This document shows, in pieces, positions 1-13,645 of a stretch of DNA of 64,000 bases (position 1 is its first letter; each line of letters opens with the position of its first letter). Both the position numbers and the translations under genes were made by a program. The stretch comes from Berghia stephanieae (Eukaryota; Mollusca; Gastropoda; Nudibranchia; Aeolidiidae), in contig CM067444.1 of assembly GCA_034508935.3 (NCBI GenBank), positions 52,931,436 to 52,995,435 of the forward strand, read 5' to 3'. The notes under the pieces were generated by a model. That model worked only from the letters and a program-made list of their open reading frames with translations, was not told the DNA's origin and ran no database searches.

Positions 1-663
1 CCTGCTCACTACCGAAGTCGAAGGACTCCCACCGCTAAGATTCTTAGTAAGAACTCACAGTCAGTCACAGACTTGACATTGATAACAAAAACAGCAAAAT
101 GACTGACTGTACAAGTACAACTAACTATTCACCTACACAAAAAAGACTATATAGAGCCCTGAGCATATAACCATCACAATCGTTGGATGACATCGAAACA
201 TTTACACACAATCTTGGTTATGGTTCAATAGAACAGAGAATGGAGAACTGGAACTGAAATTTAGTGAAAATTAAAAGTCCGCTCCTAAAACTAAAACTCA
301 CCTCGACTTATAAGAAATCTAGGTAGGAAAACGAAAGTGACAAAGGTTGAAAAGTAGAAGAAAACACTGCAACGGAATATTCTGTTTTACTCACTCATTT
401 GAATAAAGTCAACAATGCTGTTTTTACATTGATTATTGCCCTAAATTACCTCTATATTTCTGATTATTTTAACGAGCACGTTTTTCTTTGATTAATCGTG
501 TGTTATCTCCTCAGTGCTGCCAAATTGATTTTGTGAAAAATGCTAAAGCCATGCCAAAAGTAGAGCGGAGTTGGGGCATGTGGCAACCAAACAGTCTTTT
601 TTAAATGCCAAATTTTGCAGGCATAAAATTTTCTTGAAAAAAAATATTTGAAAAAATAAATAC
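1..663. other. Intergenic DNA, no gene seen
   Basis: AT-rich sequence with no coding-like frame, tRNA-like promoter or obvious repeat structure. Nothing could be assigned. Confidence 0.6.
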
Positions 664-844
664 AGAGCAATCTCCACTAAACGGGATCAAAGCGCTTTAC
701 AATAGGCTCCTAGCTAACCGCAACACTTAACATGTAGAGCGAGGCATGACGCCTGTGATTACATTTTTTTCAGCTGTTTTTTTTTTTTACACCTGAGTAC
801 GGTGAGAGAATATGAGCAAGACTAGAAAGTTGCTTTGACCGACA
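664..844 (-). mobile_element. SINE family A, 3' part, minus strand
   Basis: Read on the minus strand this matches the body and tail of the commonest SINE here: the block around ACTCAGGTGTAAAATGAG, then TACATGTTAAGTGTTGC and the tail GCACGTTTAGTGGATATTG. The tRNA-like head is missing or too diverged to see. Family A is built from a tRNA-like head (A box GTGGTCTAGTGGTATGAC, B box GGGTTCGAGCC), a roughly 180-bp body, and a tail ending GCGCTATATAAAAGCTC. Identity rests on comparison with the full copies at 31241-31548 and 59299-59605. Confidence 0.8.
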
Positions 845-1185
845 CTGTCTCATAACGCCTTTTTAATATTATTACATTTTCCTAACAGCTTAACTCTTCA
901 AGCTTTTGAATGTTGTTTTAAATTTGATTTTAAACAAAATAATTATAATCTTAAAGTATAGAGGAATTTTACGTATTATTTAAACAACACTTTTGGACTT
1001 AGAAAAGATAATACATGATGTTTCATAAAGAATATGACAGAATTATCATGCGCTTTATCAGTTTTATTATCGCAATGAACTGAATCAATGCCAATTTGAT
1101 CGATGACTTATCCAAGTTATCAACATGTCAGTGTCAAATTTCGTGTTTTCTATGAGTTCTGTTTGTTGGGTTGGTTTTTTTCTTT

Positions 1186-1190
<5 letters not shown>

Positions 1191-1237
<47 letters not shown>

Positions 1238-1265
1238 TGTGTGTTGTGTGTGTTTTTTTTTTTTT
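1191..1265 (+). repeat. (GT)n microsatellite plus poly-T
   Basis: About 25 GT units with a few interruptions, ending in a T tract. The open frame across it is only the repeat being read through. Confidence 0.95.
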
Positions 1266-1311
1266 CTACGATAATTTTGCCATAATCTTTTTGAACATTT
1301 TAATTAAGAAC

Positions 1312-1488
1312 TTAACCCGCTGCCTTAAAGAAGTGTCTTGAAAAGGGTAAAAATTAGCATATTCTGTGCAATCAGCGTTGATGGGGCAACAAAATAAGCA
1401 AATTAGAGCACTTTATCTTTTAATTGCTACCCAAAACAAAAAATAATTTTAAAAATCATACCAAATCTACGATTTTTAAGGCAGTTAA
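1312..1488. mobile_element. Short TTAA-flanked MITE
   Basis: A 177-bp element bounded by TTAA at both ends. The ends are imperfect inverted repeats: left TTAACCCGCTGCCTTAAA, right (minus strand) TTAACTGCCTTAAAAAT. TTAA target duplication with a CCC-type terminus is the known signature of piggyBac-type transposition; assignment to that superfamily is inference. No coding sequence. Confidence 0.6.
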
Positions 1489-1878
1489 CCAAAAATAAAT
1501 GGGAGATTTTGGCATCATGAACACTAAACTGGCACTTACAAATGGTTGGCGCGTTTAACTGGCAATCATATTAAGCCATAATAAAATGAAAGAAATCCAT
1601 GAGGTAACTAATTTACAACTCCCAGTGCATATGGCTCTATAAAGATAGCTATGTTCGTCTAGTTGTCAAAAATTACTTTTTAGGATTTGAATGTTTGAAA
1701 CTCGCAGCTACGACTCTCTTTACATGTGAATAGAGAGAATAATAAATTTACTTATTTTTCTTTTTAACCTCGCTCAAACTCAAAATGAGTGAATCTGGTC
1801 AACTTATACCAAATCGTGAAAATAACAATTCGGTTTTTAGTTTTTACACATTATTAGGATTTTGATTCGTAATAACAG

Positions 1879-2737
1879 GGTCCTACTAATTGCCGTCCGG
1901 GGCCGCCCAGAGCCCTTCTTGACCCCCTCCCCCAACGAGGCACCGCATTCGCAGGAGGCCACCTGAAGCAATCTGTAGCCACCAGGAGGTCCTCAGAACG
2001 GTCCGGAGGCTGCTTGGAGCCACCCAGAAGCCTTTTGAGCCGTCTGTAGCAATCCAGAAGCCGTCTCAGGCCTCCTAGCCTAGAGCCGTCCGGTCGTGTG
2101 AAGCATTTTAAAGCCACTCAGAGACTCTCGGAGCCGGTTTTATCCGTCCAGGACCATCTGAAACCATTCGGATGCCGTTTGGAACCGTGGGGAGGCTGTC
2201 TGGAGCCACCCGGTCATCTGAAGCTATTTGGACACCCCCCCCCCCCCCCCACCCACAGAGCGGGTTTGAGCCATCAGAAGCCGTCCAGAGCCATCTGGAA
2301 CCGCGGAGTCATCCAAACGGCTTCAGTATTCATCAGATGGCTCTGGACGACCTCAGGACGCTCTGGGAGACACCAGACGGCCGTCTGGATGCCTCAAGCC
2401 AGCTCCGGTGGCTTTAGAATGCTTCAGATGACCTTCGGATGTCTTCCGAACTAAATCAGGCGACTTCTAGATGGCTACAAACGGCTTCATTGTCCTCCGG
2501 ACGGCCCCAAAGCTTCTAGGTGGCTCCGGACAGCTCCAGAGGTTCTGGGGGCCTTCGGATGGCTTTATAATGCTTCAGATGACCTCCGGACGGCACCAGA
2601 CAGCTCTGGGCGGCTCCAGACGGCTTCAATGGCCTCCGGACAGACACAGAGGCTTTAGGATGACTCCAGACTGTTCTTAGAGCCTCCGGATGGCTTCAGA
2701 ATGTTTCGGATGGCTCCAGACGGTTATTAGTAGGACC
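1879..2737. mobile_element. GC-rich foldback-like element of about 10-bp repeats
   Basis: An 859-bp GC-rich island in AT-rich DNA. The ends are inverted: GGTCCTACTAAT at the left and its complement ATTAGTAGGACC at the right. Between them run dozens of diverged units of about 10 bp. Up to roughly 2310 the unit reads like GCCATCTGAA or GCCGTCCGGA; after that the complement predominates (GGCTCCAGAC, GGCTTCAGAT). The whole is therefore a giant inverted repeat with arms of about 430 bp. A C tract lies at 2227-2252. Open frames across it (2098-2454, 1854-2117) are read-through of the repeat, not proteins. Drosophila FB and sea-urchin TU foldback elements have arms built of short tandem units, so the architecture fits that class. 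No clear target-site duplication was found. Confidence 0.75.
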
Positions 2738-3070
2738 ATCATAGAAATAGAATAATTGGTAATATCTTGATGTCTTTCACTCAAAAGTTTTACTGTGCCG
2801 TGTAGTTGGCATCATCATACCATTAGCTATTAACTATAACAGAAAGATGATAAACTGGGCAAATAGAGTGACCTGCCAGTTCACAATGACAACGGAGGTC
2901 GAGAGTTCCCATCCAAGAACAAAAACAAAAACATCTTCTTTCACGGAAACACGCATGATGTCACATATCACGGCCGTCACCCCCTATGGACTCTATCAAG
3001 GGAAAGGACAGCAAGCTATATAAAGTGAGACTCAAGACATATTAAGTAAAGAAGAAACCCTACTCATTGT

Positions 3071-3358
3071 GCGGCTATGTGGTCTAGTGATATGACACTT
3101 GCTTTCGGATTGGAAGGTCCTGGGTTCGAGCCTCACTCGGCGCATAGTTGAGTCCTTGGAAAAGGCTCTTTACTCACATTCTCTCATCGTACTCAGGTGT
3201 AAAATAAGTACCTGGCCATTAACAGCGTTGTCTGTCCGAAAAAGATTGTTATATCGCCTAAATCCTGTCTCGTCCTACATATTAAGTGTTGCAGTTGGCC
3301 AGGGATCCCTTGTAAAGCACTACTTTGAGCACGTTTAGTGGATATTGCTCTAATTAAA
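3071..3358 (+). mobile_element. SINE family A, full length
   Basis: Starts GCGGCTATGTGGTCTAGTG (A box) with B box GGGTTCGAGCC, followed by the family body and the tail GCACGTTTAGTGGATATTGC. The short open frame 3099-3338 is the SINE body. Confidence 0.9.
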
Positions 3359-4292
3359 AAAGATTTTTTCGTTTGTTTTTTTTGCTTTTTTTTCAGCAGG
3401 GAGAAAAGGTTTAAAATAAACAGAAAATAAACAGCAGACCATAAATAGGGAATAATAGAATTAAATTTATTTTCAAAATCATATAATATGGCAACATTAG
3501 ATACTGACTATAAGATAAATAATTAGTACATAAAGCAACTTATTTAAATCAAGAAGTGGAGTATAAAACATAAACTGTTTATATCAGTTCATAAAAAGGC
3601 ACACTCATAAATCTTAATACTTAACATACCACCTGTCGCAGTACTAATAAATGGGATATCTCATTGTGGTAGTGGTAACAATATAATGCAAATTAAAATT
3701 ATACAGACTTTCCATAAATAGCCCATAACCCACCCCACATACTTATACCCCTGACTCCAGCTGGAGCATAGGCCAGCGTAAAATAATATCCTCTCCAGCT
3801 TATCCGATTTTGTTTCTTATTTATAATTGAGTGATAAGATGCTTTGAGAACCAAAATCGCGCATAATACAGTCAACGAGTGAACAATGTTCACCTTTGAG
3901 TCCGTCACAGGTCAAGTCCACTGTGACTGTGATTGTGCAATGTCTGGATCTAGATCTTAAGTATGATTTGATATAGGCATTATTTGTATTCGTTTCCACA
4001 ACTGTATAGTAAGAAAAGAAAAGAGAAACACACATTCTGATACACAAGGCTTGCAGGCTCAGGCTAGTTTATGAATGCATGTTGCGTAGGTTACTTAAAG
4101 CTGATCCCTCCCAGTGTCCAAAAGAAGGCACATTAGACAGTCCAAATTTTTCAGAAACTCAGCCAAGATTTCTAGTTTTCATATTCATATGCTATGTTTA
4201 TAGATGTTCAACAGTACACTTGCTACACACGAGTCATTTGAGCGCCAGGAAAAGTAAGACAACAGGCTTAGATAAAATGGGGAACGGAAGTA
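3359..4292. other. Intergenic DNA, no gene seen
   Basis: AT-rich, no recognisable exon or repeat family. Short open frames near 3699-4047 lack codon-like composition. Confidence 0.5.
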
Positions 4293-4707
4293 CAGTGGAA
4301 CCTTGGTATAACAATGATGGTGGGATCAGCCAAAAATCCCTGTTATAGCGGAGTCAAGGGAAATAACCCAAATGGCCTAAATCACCATCATTTAAAATGA
4401 TGTAGCATAGAGTAGTTAGTAGTCTATACATGTCCACATACTCTCTCTCTCTCTCTCTCATACAAACACACAGATCATTCATGAACTAGGCCTAGCCCAG
4501 TGCTTGGTTGCCTTTAGCTGTAGGATTAGCTGAGCATAATGTAGGCTAAATATATTGTATTTGGAGATAGTGAATGGGTTTCGCACCCCTGTTATAATCG
4601 ATTAGGCTCATAAAGTCCTGCTATAGCCAGTAAATTTTACTAAAGGCAAAGAGGGAGAAAAAAACGGTGCTTGTTATATACGGACCTGTTATACCAAGGT
4701 TCCACTG
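4293..4707. mobile_element. pogo/Tc1-mariner-type MITE with TA duplication
   Basis: The left end CAGTGGAACCTTGGTATAAC is exactly complementary to the right end (4688-4707). Each end is flanked by TA (4291-4292 and 4708-4709). The length is 415 bp and there is no transposase frame. TA duplication with CAGTGGAACCT-like termini is typical of pogo/Tigger-type nonautonomous elements. A short (CT)n lies inside at 4441-4460. Confidence 0.85.
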
Positions 4708-5505
4708 TAGATGATTGGGAAGATAAAAAATTACCCTCATTAAAAAACAAAACAGTGGTCATACCCCAATGATATGCCGTGATCCCCAACCAAAAATCAT
4801 TATTTGAGCAACATATCAAATAACATACCATTAGCAAAAGAGAATGATTTAAAGGCCAAAAATTATCATCTCTCACAAAACATAAATCCACCCGACTGTC
4901 CCTCTAAGCAAAAAACTCAAGACAGGGCTCAGATGAAACCTTTTAAGTCTCATACCAGAACAAAGACCAAAGCTGTATAGAAAGGACAAAAAAATATGAA
5001 CCCACCAACCCATGGAGGGCCACCGTTTTCCCCACCCCGAATGGGAATTTCATCCATCAAATAAAATAATAAGATTTAATATTTTATGAAAAAAACGAAC
5101 ACTTGGTATTACAAGAAAACAAATGATTCACTAGCACCTGGACAATTAATATATTAATTAACAATGTCTAACCTATTTAAGATCATGTCAGACGAGAATA
5201 GAGTCGATTTTATGAGGCATCAATCAGAGGTCAGAAATGATTGGTTTAATACTGCATCAAATCACTATTAACTAAAATTAAAATCATTGTCATCTGACCC
5301 TCTTAAAACGGGCCTTCTCAAAGTGTGGTCAGGACCATGCAACAAATGGGCCTTACAATACAGTAATCATCGATTTCTGCTCACCTGATTTCTGTATGCA
5401 TTGTATTACTGCACGCTAATACTGGGTGGTGAAATTTTTCTCTCCATAATATGTCTCCATAACTGCACGCAAGGTTTGGATAACTGTACACTCTGCTTTC
5501 GCCAT

Positions 5506-5860
5506 TCTACTTTTCCCAATCGATATATTCTTACAACCAGTGTAAATCAATGGCAATGGAAACATACGTTCACATACCATAATTTATCGGGGACATCTGA
5601 TAGCGCCATAACGTTGTTACGAAGACTGATTTCGTGTGAATCACAGTGAATCTTCGTCGTTTGCCAGGCCATGCGAGGTGTCATAATCATAATGTTAGTG
5701 AGAGTTTACACCACTCAGCCATCAATCTTCTACTTTTCCCATTAGAATATTGTTTTACGACCTGTATAAATCAATGACAATGGAAATACACTTTCATACA
5801 CCATAAATTATCAGAAACCTGCGATATCAGGCAAGGTGTCATAACGTTATTGGGAGTTCA
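5506..5860 (+). repeat. Diverged tandem duplication, period about 224 bp
   Basis: The segment CTACTTTTCCCA...AATCAATGGCAATGGAAA...CATAACGTTGTTA at 5506-5620 recurs at about 5730-5855 as CTACTTTTCCCA...AATCAATGACAATGGAAA...CATAACGTTATTG. Identity is roughly 75-80% by eye. No function assigned. Confidence 0.7.
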
Positions 5861-6374
5861 CACCTCTCCAATGATTGCAACCTATTTGGAATTGCAAGCT
5901 TGTGCTGGGTTGAAGCATTGTTTTATGGGGAATGTGCATGGTCAAGACTCAAAATTGAGTAAACTGTCGCATGTCATTAACGCATTGCCCTGAACACTCC
6001 ATTAATTGGTGTTTAAATGTATTTGTGGCCAGTACAAAATGAGTTGTCCTAATGATTGGCTGAAAGCAATGAATCAGTTTTCAATTACCTTTTCTGTAAA
6101 ATTTATAAATATTATGAGCTTTGTCATTCATGTACCATTGTTCAATTATCAACAACATGGCAACCAAGAACAAGAATATCACTTTTGATGTTAAGCTAAA
6201 AACCATTAGCGAATTGGAAGTAGAAAGTCAACACAACTTTGCGAAAACTGTGTTTCAAGACCAGTCATTTCCAGATTATTTATTGACGTCAGCAAGGATT
6301 GTCTCCTTTCAGACATCGGATAACTGCACGCTTTTCAGCTCTCCCGAGCACAATGCAGAAAAGAGACGACTGCC

Positions 6375-6551
6375 CTGCCGTACTCTGGAAAAACCCATAT
6401 TTAAAAATTTGGCCAGAAAACTCGTCCTTCAAATATTGAAGTCCCAGGTTTGAGAGTTTTTGCCAAGATGAGGTTATTTAAATTGATCAATATTTGAAGG
6501 ACGAGTTTTCTGGCCAAATTTTTCAATATGGGTTTTTCCAGAGTACGGCAG
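6375..6551. mobile_element. Palindromic MITE, near-perfect arms
   Basis: The left arm (6375-6437) and right arm (6490-6551) are complementary over about 63 bp with one mismatch. They start CTGCCGTACTCTGGAAAAAC and contain GGCCAGAAAACTCGTCC. The loop carries AGGTTTGAGAGTTTTTGCC. Other members lie at 23030-23125, 25745-25860, 48140-48365, 49562-49795 and 50877-51128. The high arm identity suggests a recent insertion or arm homogenisation. Confidence 0.85.
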
Positions 6552-6736
6552 TACTGTATCTAGCTGAGCATTACTTTCACCCAATGGATTGATTACTTTT
6601 CATCATGAACACATAACACAGATAGTAAAACGTAATGACCAAACTTCAACACCGCATTTATATTATATTATATTCATATAGATGATAGTGATAGTTACCA
6701 CTGTGATCTAATTTTCTGTCACTTGCTTGTTGAGAT

Positions 6737-6994
6737 GCCCCCCCCCCCCCCTCCCACTCCCTAAGCTCACATATATACACAAGGTAGTTCATTTCAAGAA
6801 TACTAAATTGAACGATTGTATTTGTTATCATTTACTACAATTATTACAACTAGATTACATCTAGTAATATATATTATATGTACTATGGATATAATCAGTC
6901 AAAGATAAGATCTATCTGTAAATAACAAGTGAAAAAAAAATATATATATAACACTAACAATAAAAATAAAATAAAAATAATAATAATAATAAAA

Positions 6995-7043
<49 letters not shown>
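6737..7043. repeat. Poly-C tract and (AAT)n array
   Basis: A C tract near 6739-6752 and an ATA/AAT array at about 6957-7043, separated by AT-rich DNA. Confidence 0.9.
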
Positions 7044-7046
<3 letters not shown>

Positions 7047-7476
7047 CTGAATATTTGAAAAGAAAATTTGAATATTCAGAATAAAAAATATAACAAACCA
7101 AATTTTTTTAATCCACTGAATTACGCCTTAAGACAAAGCAAAAATTATAAATATGACAAAAGCCTTTTTCAAAAGTTATTTAACTTTTAAATGAAATGAT
7201 CAACAGGTTCATAAAGAGATCACCTGACATAAATCAAGGGAAGAAAAACAGAAAATCACAATTTGCCTGTTGTGGGAAAAAAACCCAAAAAAACGTACTG
7301 ATTCAAATTGTATTTATATAAGTAGCAGGTCTATAGAAAGGATAAAACAACATAAAATGCATCCCTGGTTTAATTCCAGTGACCTAAAATACTATACAGG
7401 TATGAGTAAAATAAATTATTGTCCTCAGCTGATTTAGTGGACACCGGTAAAATGAGAATCTTCAATTGATGTTATT

Positions 7477-10400
7477 CTACCCCATTGGCATATCAGTAAG
7501 AGAGGGATAACAGCCCGTGACATAATGATACAGTTGGCGTTCTATATCTGCCAGAAGACCACTAGCACCAATGCGGAAGAGATTACTGTGTGTGTATTCA
7601 TCTCCAAGTTCTTCATACATCATGGAAAGCCAAACACAGGCATCTTTTGCTGTTTGAATTCCACCTGCAGGTTTGAAGCCAACCTGAAAATCAAATTTAA
7701 GAATGATGACAATTTGAAGAGCATACATGAATACAAACAATTTGAAAATGAAGAGGTTTTTCCTCTTGTGTGACTTGGTCTGAATGGAATGTGAGTAAAG
7801 AGCCTTTCCAAGGACTAAACTACGCACTGCACCAAGCAGGACTCGACCCCTGGACCTTCTATCCAAAAGTGAGTGTCTTACCATAAGACATAGTCATACT
7901 TAAATTCGTAAAAGGGGCAGTTGTGAATATGTATATATACCCAACCCTATTTTCCTACAAAAATATGCATATAAAATTAGGAAAGGATATGGAAATAGGA
8001 AGTGATTCTGTGTGAGATTACCAAGTCTTCAGATATTTGACAAAGGATTATATAATATTTAAAGGTATCCAAATGCAAGAGGGAAAACAAAATGTCTGAC
8101 TCCACAGTAGCATTCCAATAAAGCTGAAGCTTAATTTGTGTTTTCATCATATTTCCAACATTGCAATATACATTGTTTTTCATTCTAATTTATACGCGAC
8201 ATAAAAAGGTCCTTTTTTCGTTCATTAGATAGAGAACTCCTTTCACTAGTAAAGAGACCAATTTCAACCTCTAGTTGGTTGAGTTTTTAAAATCTTTTAT
8301 CTGATCCATCCTATATCCAGCCAGAGGTAACCAAATCTGAAGGGAGATACTTTGTGACTAACTAGTATCCTATCCAAAGGTTAGCAGTCAATTGGTGATC
8401 TGTGGGCAAGAAGGACTATTTTTTTTTCTTTCACAAGTGGCTTACCTTAACTCCTGTCATTTCATAGTAATCCCTTATAGCTCTAAGCATGACCAAAGCA
8501 ACCACAAAATTTGCATTGACACCTTCTTTTCCAGTAGATGTTTTAATGAAGTCAGATCCTTGAAGAAGAAAAAAAAAGGATTTCAAATAATAAACAATTG
8601 CAATAAAATTGTGGTGTCTATTAAAATAACAATGAGAATTGCAAAACCAAACTTGAAAAAATAAAACTAATCTGCCTTAAATTGAGATTTCACAGAAATA
8701 CATAAATTGTTGTCTATACCAGCAGTAAACTTGTGGAATAATGTACATGAAATATTTTTATAAAGTAACTGCACACAGTTTCACCACTCTTTTTTTGATA
8801 TCAGTTTAGCATCATCGAAACCAAGGCAACAAAAAATGAAGTAAAGTAAGATTTCGACAACAAACCTGCCATCATGCAGACCATACTGGCTTTGTAGATA
8901 TTTGTTAGTGATCCGAGTTCCCCAGTGGCAAGAATAGATTTCATATGAGCACTACCACAAGCTTCTCTCATCTGTTTTACTTCGTCATACACACCTAAAA
9001 AGAAATTATTAAAAAAACAAATAATGTCTATTTTCTTTCTTCAAAGTCCAATTTTAGGGTTTCGGAATTCACTCCCTTTCAACTTGGAAAAATTCTCACA
9101 GTTATGAGAAATTGACTTGTCAATTAGAAAACATTTTGTTACAGGAGGACATAATGATTGTGATCAGAGCCATAACCTGACATTATCTCACACTACACAA
9201 TTGTTGCATCTATCGTCAGTATGTACTGAAGCTACAGCAGAGTGGATTGGATTGCTTTACCTCATAATTATAAAGCTTCTTTTACAAAAGTATGGATAAA
9301 AGGGTAAAACAAAACATAAAAAATTATGTATACATAAGGCGAAAAAACATCTCTAATCAAAATTATCTCTATAAAATACAATAATATGAGACAAAACAGA
9401 GAGGCCTATCTAGGCCAGCCGATTGACTGAACAGCAAATCTTATCAATATAAACAAGTAGCATTCAATAATGCTACAACTGTCACTCCTGCCATTGAATC
9501 TTGCAAAATAACATTTCAAGTAAAACTAATAAAAATAAATCTTGAACCAATTGAAAATGAACCTTTTCTTCCAGATATACAATTAGTGCGCTTTAAATAT
9601 AAAGGATGCTTTTAAATAAACACCACTGACCCTTCCAGTCTCCAGTAAGGGCTAAGGTTCTATTGATGACAATATCAATTTCTGTGGCTCCATTTTTTGT
9701 GGCATATCTGATTTCTTCTAGTCTTGGGCCAAGTGGGGTTTGTCCAGCAGGAAAACCAGTAGCGACTGTTGAAAGACAAATACAAATAAACTTAAATTTT
9801 CATAATTAAAAAAAAATTCAACTAGAGTTTTTATATAGCACAATATCCACTAAACGTGCTCAACACACTTTACAAAGGGTCCCTGGCCAACAGCAACACG
9901 TAACATGTAAACGAGACATGACACCTATTAGGAGATATTATATTTTTTCCCAACAGAGACAACGCTGTTAACGACCAAGAACCATTTTACACCTGATTAA
10001 GGTGAGAAAATGTGAGTAAAGAGCTTTTTCCAAGGACTCAACTATGCACAGACCGAGGCTCAAACCCAAGATCCTCCAATCCAGGGGCGAGTGTCATATA
10101 ACAAGACCACATAGCCGCACTTTAATCAGCTGCTTTCAATGTGAAAAGAGAATTATAATTTAAACGAAGATACCAATTAGGAAATTGCTGCCCTCACCCG
10201 ATTGCTTATCAAAAGCATGTCCATTTCCTTAACATCAGGAACTAAATTAATCAGTGTCTTTAATTCCTTTTCATTCATTATCTATAACTCCCCCATGTTT
10301 AAGCAGAAACACGAGTATTCATAGTTTTAGAACAGAACAATTTTTCTTTTGTTTGAGAGAACAATTTTTTAAAATGTCTTTAATAACTTTCATCCTCTTT

Positions 10401-13400
10401 GAAACAACAGTATTGTTTTAAACATACACCATTATTACACTTTCAATAAAATCTAACTTGAATAATTCTTTTTATCAATGAGTTCAACAAGTTAAGGAGA
10501 CTGGAAACAGGTCTTTCAGCATTACAAATACAAACAAAATTAAACGAATGACATAATACGTACAAATCCAGAACAAAATAAGATTTGAAACCATTGCAAT
10601 AATAGTTGATCAAAATTATGTTAGATAATAATTTTGAAAAAAAAAATATGCCTTGGACACAGTTCAATCTACTTTAGGTCATTAAGAATGTAGGCTATGC
10701 ATCATGGGAGCTGATCATGCCAGTCAGTGAGTCTCTTTGGTGAAAGTAATGCATATTGATTGGTGGCTGGTTTTCACTTTTTATTGAGCTACCTAGAAAA
10801 GGCCTTTTCAAGATATCCAATACTATGGTAGAGGTACAAAAAGGGGTGTGTGATAAAGTGCTGGAAGTGTTGATAAAAAAAAAATTTAAAAAATAAAAAA
10901 TTCCAAAAATAAGAAGTGAAAGGAAATTGAAACTCCTGTCCTAGAGCTGAAACTCCCATCCTAAAATTTAACTTCAATGCAATTTCCGACGCAATCTAAA
11001 CCCTATAAACATGTTTATACCTGAAGCAATTGGAATGTTCACTTTCTTATTCATAGTAAGTTGTGTAAGGGCATCATGTGCAGCTTTTTACTTGGTTCGG
11101 ATATACACAGACAGCACCAGTTGTTAAAACTAAAATGAAAGATTAAAATGACATGGGAAAAAAAAAGATTTTTAAAATTACATATATAGCTACTGTCATT
11201 GTACAAAATCAATAGTGGTAGGAAAAAAGAATTGAAAGTAAAATGAATAAATGTGAGAATCAAAATTATTATATAGACAAATGTCATAACTCATGGGCAG
11301 TCTTATTTTGGGAGTAAGTAGTCCTTCCGAGCCATTAGACCTTATGGAGCCAGAGTTTATTCTGGTTTCAATAACATGAAACAGACTATAGCAATTGCTT
11401 TCTACCTTTCAGATAGGATGCTAATATTTTCCACCAATCTAATAGACCAAGCTACCCAATCACTGATGGGTAGACGGGGTTAGAAAAAAAAATCTGACCA
11501 CACCCAAGATCAATCTCGGTCCCTTTGCATGTGAAGCGAGTTATCTCTAACTGAGCTATTAGAATCCCATTATTTTGGGTGTAAATCACTATAAAAACAA
11601 TTGACTAAAAAGGTAAAAAGGCCATTTAACCATTATATTAATTCTAAAATATAAATAAATAGACTAATAACTAAACATATAGCACATATTACATAATCAC
11701 ACAAAAAAACTAAATTAACAAAAGATACTGTGGTAGTGAGCAAATCATTGGACTTAATACAATTAATTGTTTTATATTTTCACTACTAACCTACACCATC
11801 CATACTCAACTGAGAGAGGATGCTTCTATCAACAGGATTGACTGCTTTTTGACACAATCGAGCAACATTTGCTGGGTATCATCGCCTGCAAGAGTTGTGA
11901 GGTCAATGCATGTTATAGCACGAAGCTGCCAAGCTGCCTGAAACAAAGAATACAGTTTTAGAGAGAGAACTCTACCCATATTAAGAAGCCAAATATCTAT
12001 TAAGCTAATGATTTGCATGCCTAATTGGCCAGCTTTTTGTTTGTTGTGCTTGTTATTTTGTTTTCAAGTGAACTAAAATCATAAAACAATTACTGTTATC
12101 TTTTATCTAGAATATTCATAAATTTGTGTAAAAGAGATGTTTGCAAAAAAAAAAAAAAAAAAGGCTAAGAGGATCAAATTCACCTGAAATATGATCTTAG
12201 ACTATTCCTAACAAATTTATAAATATTGTGAAGTACTTTCCCCCAAATCTAACAGACCTAGATGCCAACCAAAGATCATAGAACATGGGGGTCCAGAAAA
12301 ATTTTAACAACACCTCGGATCAATACTAGTCTCTTTGCTTGGAGACAAGTACTTTATAATTAAGTTATCCGGATCCCCCCCCCCCCTATGCAATAGTCTT
12401 AGCCTACCCTTCCTTTTGAATTTTCTTTTAATTACAACAAATATTTGCAATATTAAATGAAATCAGATACCTGCCACTGTTTCTTTACCGCTCGGTTACT
12501 TGCAAACTGTGCGGCTCGCCTCTTGACAGCAGATAGATTAATATGGACATTGTCTATAACATTGGGATCTGTAGAGTAGATGAAATATTAGTATTTAATG
12601 GGTGATGATGCCCCTGAATAAACGATGATAGCTTTGTTCTTCACAAACAAAGGTTAGCAGTCAATAATTAATATTTTGGTCAGGCCAATTATAATTACTC
12701 ATCCAATTTTGAATGGCCTTATCAAAGAAGTTGATCAGTCCATCGATGAAATAGATACCTCAACTTTATAATTTGATTTTCTCAAAACTAGGCTTTTATG
12801 CTCCTCTCTATTCAGACATTCCTATTTTGGCAACATATGATCAGAATTTTATAAATTTGGTATCAAATTTTCAGGCATATTATAAGCCTTGATAAGATTA
12901 TAAAAAACTCAAACTTGAAAATCTCAACTAACACTGTTTCCATCAGGCATGTCCATGCAGAGTCCTGGCAAATGTGAAGGTTTAAGTACAACAAATAGAT
13001 TTATTTTAAACTTACTACACGCTCACAATACAATAGTTATAAGCAAGGCTTACAGTACATAATATGGCCAGTCATGATACATGATTACATAGGTGGCATT
13101 CTTTCAAATTTCCAAGTAAGAACACCCCCAACTCGCAAGACCAAAAGAATTTGGCTACTGCTATTCAGACTCAAATCTGAATAGTCTCCCAGTCATAAGG
13201 GTGAACAACAAAGTTGACAGCTTAGTAAAATTAAAGACTCACAAAGATAGATAGACACTTGTACATCTGTCTTGCAGTACAATCTATTGGCAAAGTTTCC
13301 AAATTAGATATCAAATTCCTCAACATTCTGGTGAAAAGTAGTGTCAACCATTACATGTACAAACCAATAACACCATAAATAATAATGAAATTTTGCTTCC

Positions 13401-13587
13401 CGTTGCGATGGATCCTCCCTCCGCCCGACCACACCCCATGCCCACTGGGTTAGCCCATTGCTGCCAAACGGGGTTAAAGGTAAGTACAAAATAGACTAGA
13501 TATACCTAAAATCTCAGTCATACCAACACAGCCGACAAATAATATTAGTGTTAAAGTGAGTATTTCGAACTTGGTGTGTGAGATTGT

Positions 13588-13645
<58 letters not shown>

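Noticed and set aside
2098-2454. 118-codon frame in the GC-rich island, possibly a gene
   Set aside because: The sequence is a diverged decamer array within a foldback element; open frames arise from its GC content and lack of stops.
7684-7884. Upstream extension of the last DERA exon frame
   Set aside because: A TTTTCAG acceptor at 7684 fits the family alignment; the upstream part is intron plus SINE A.
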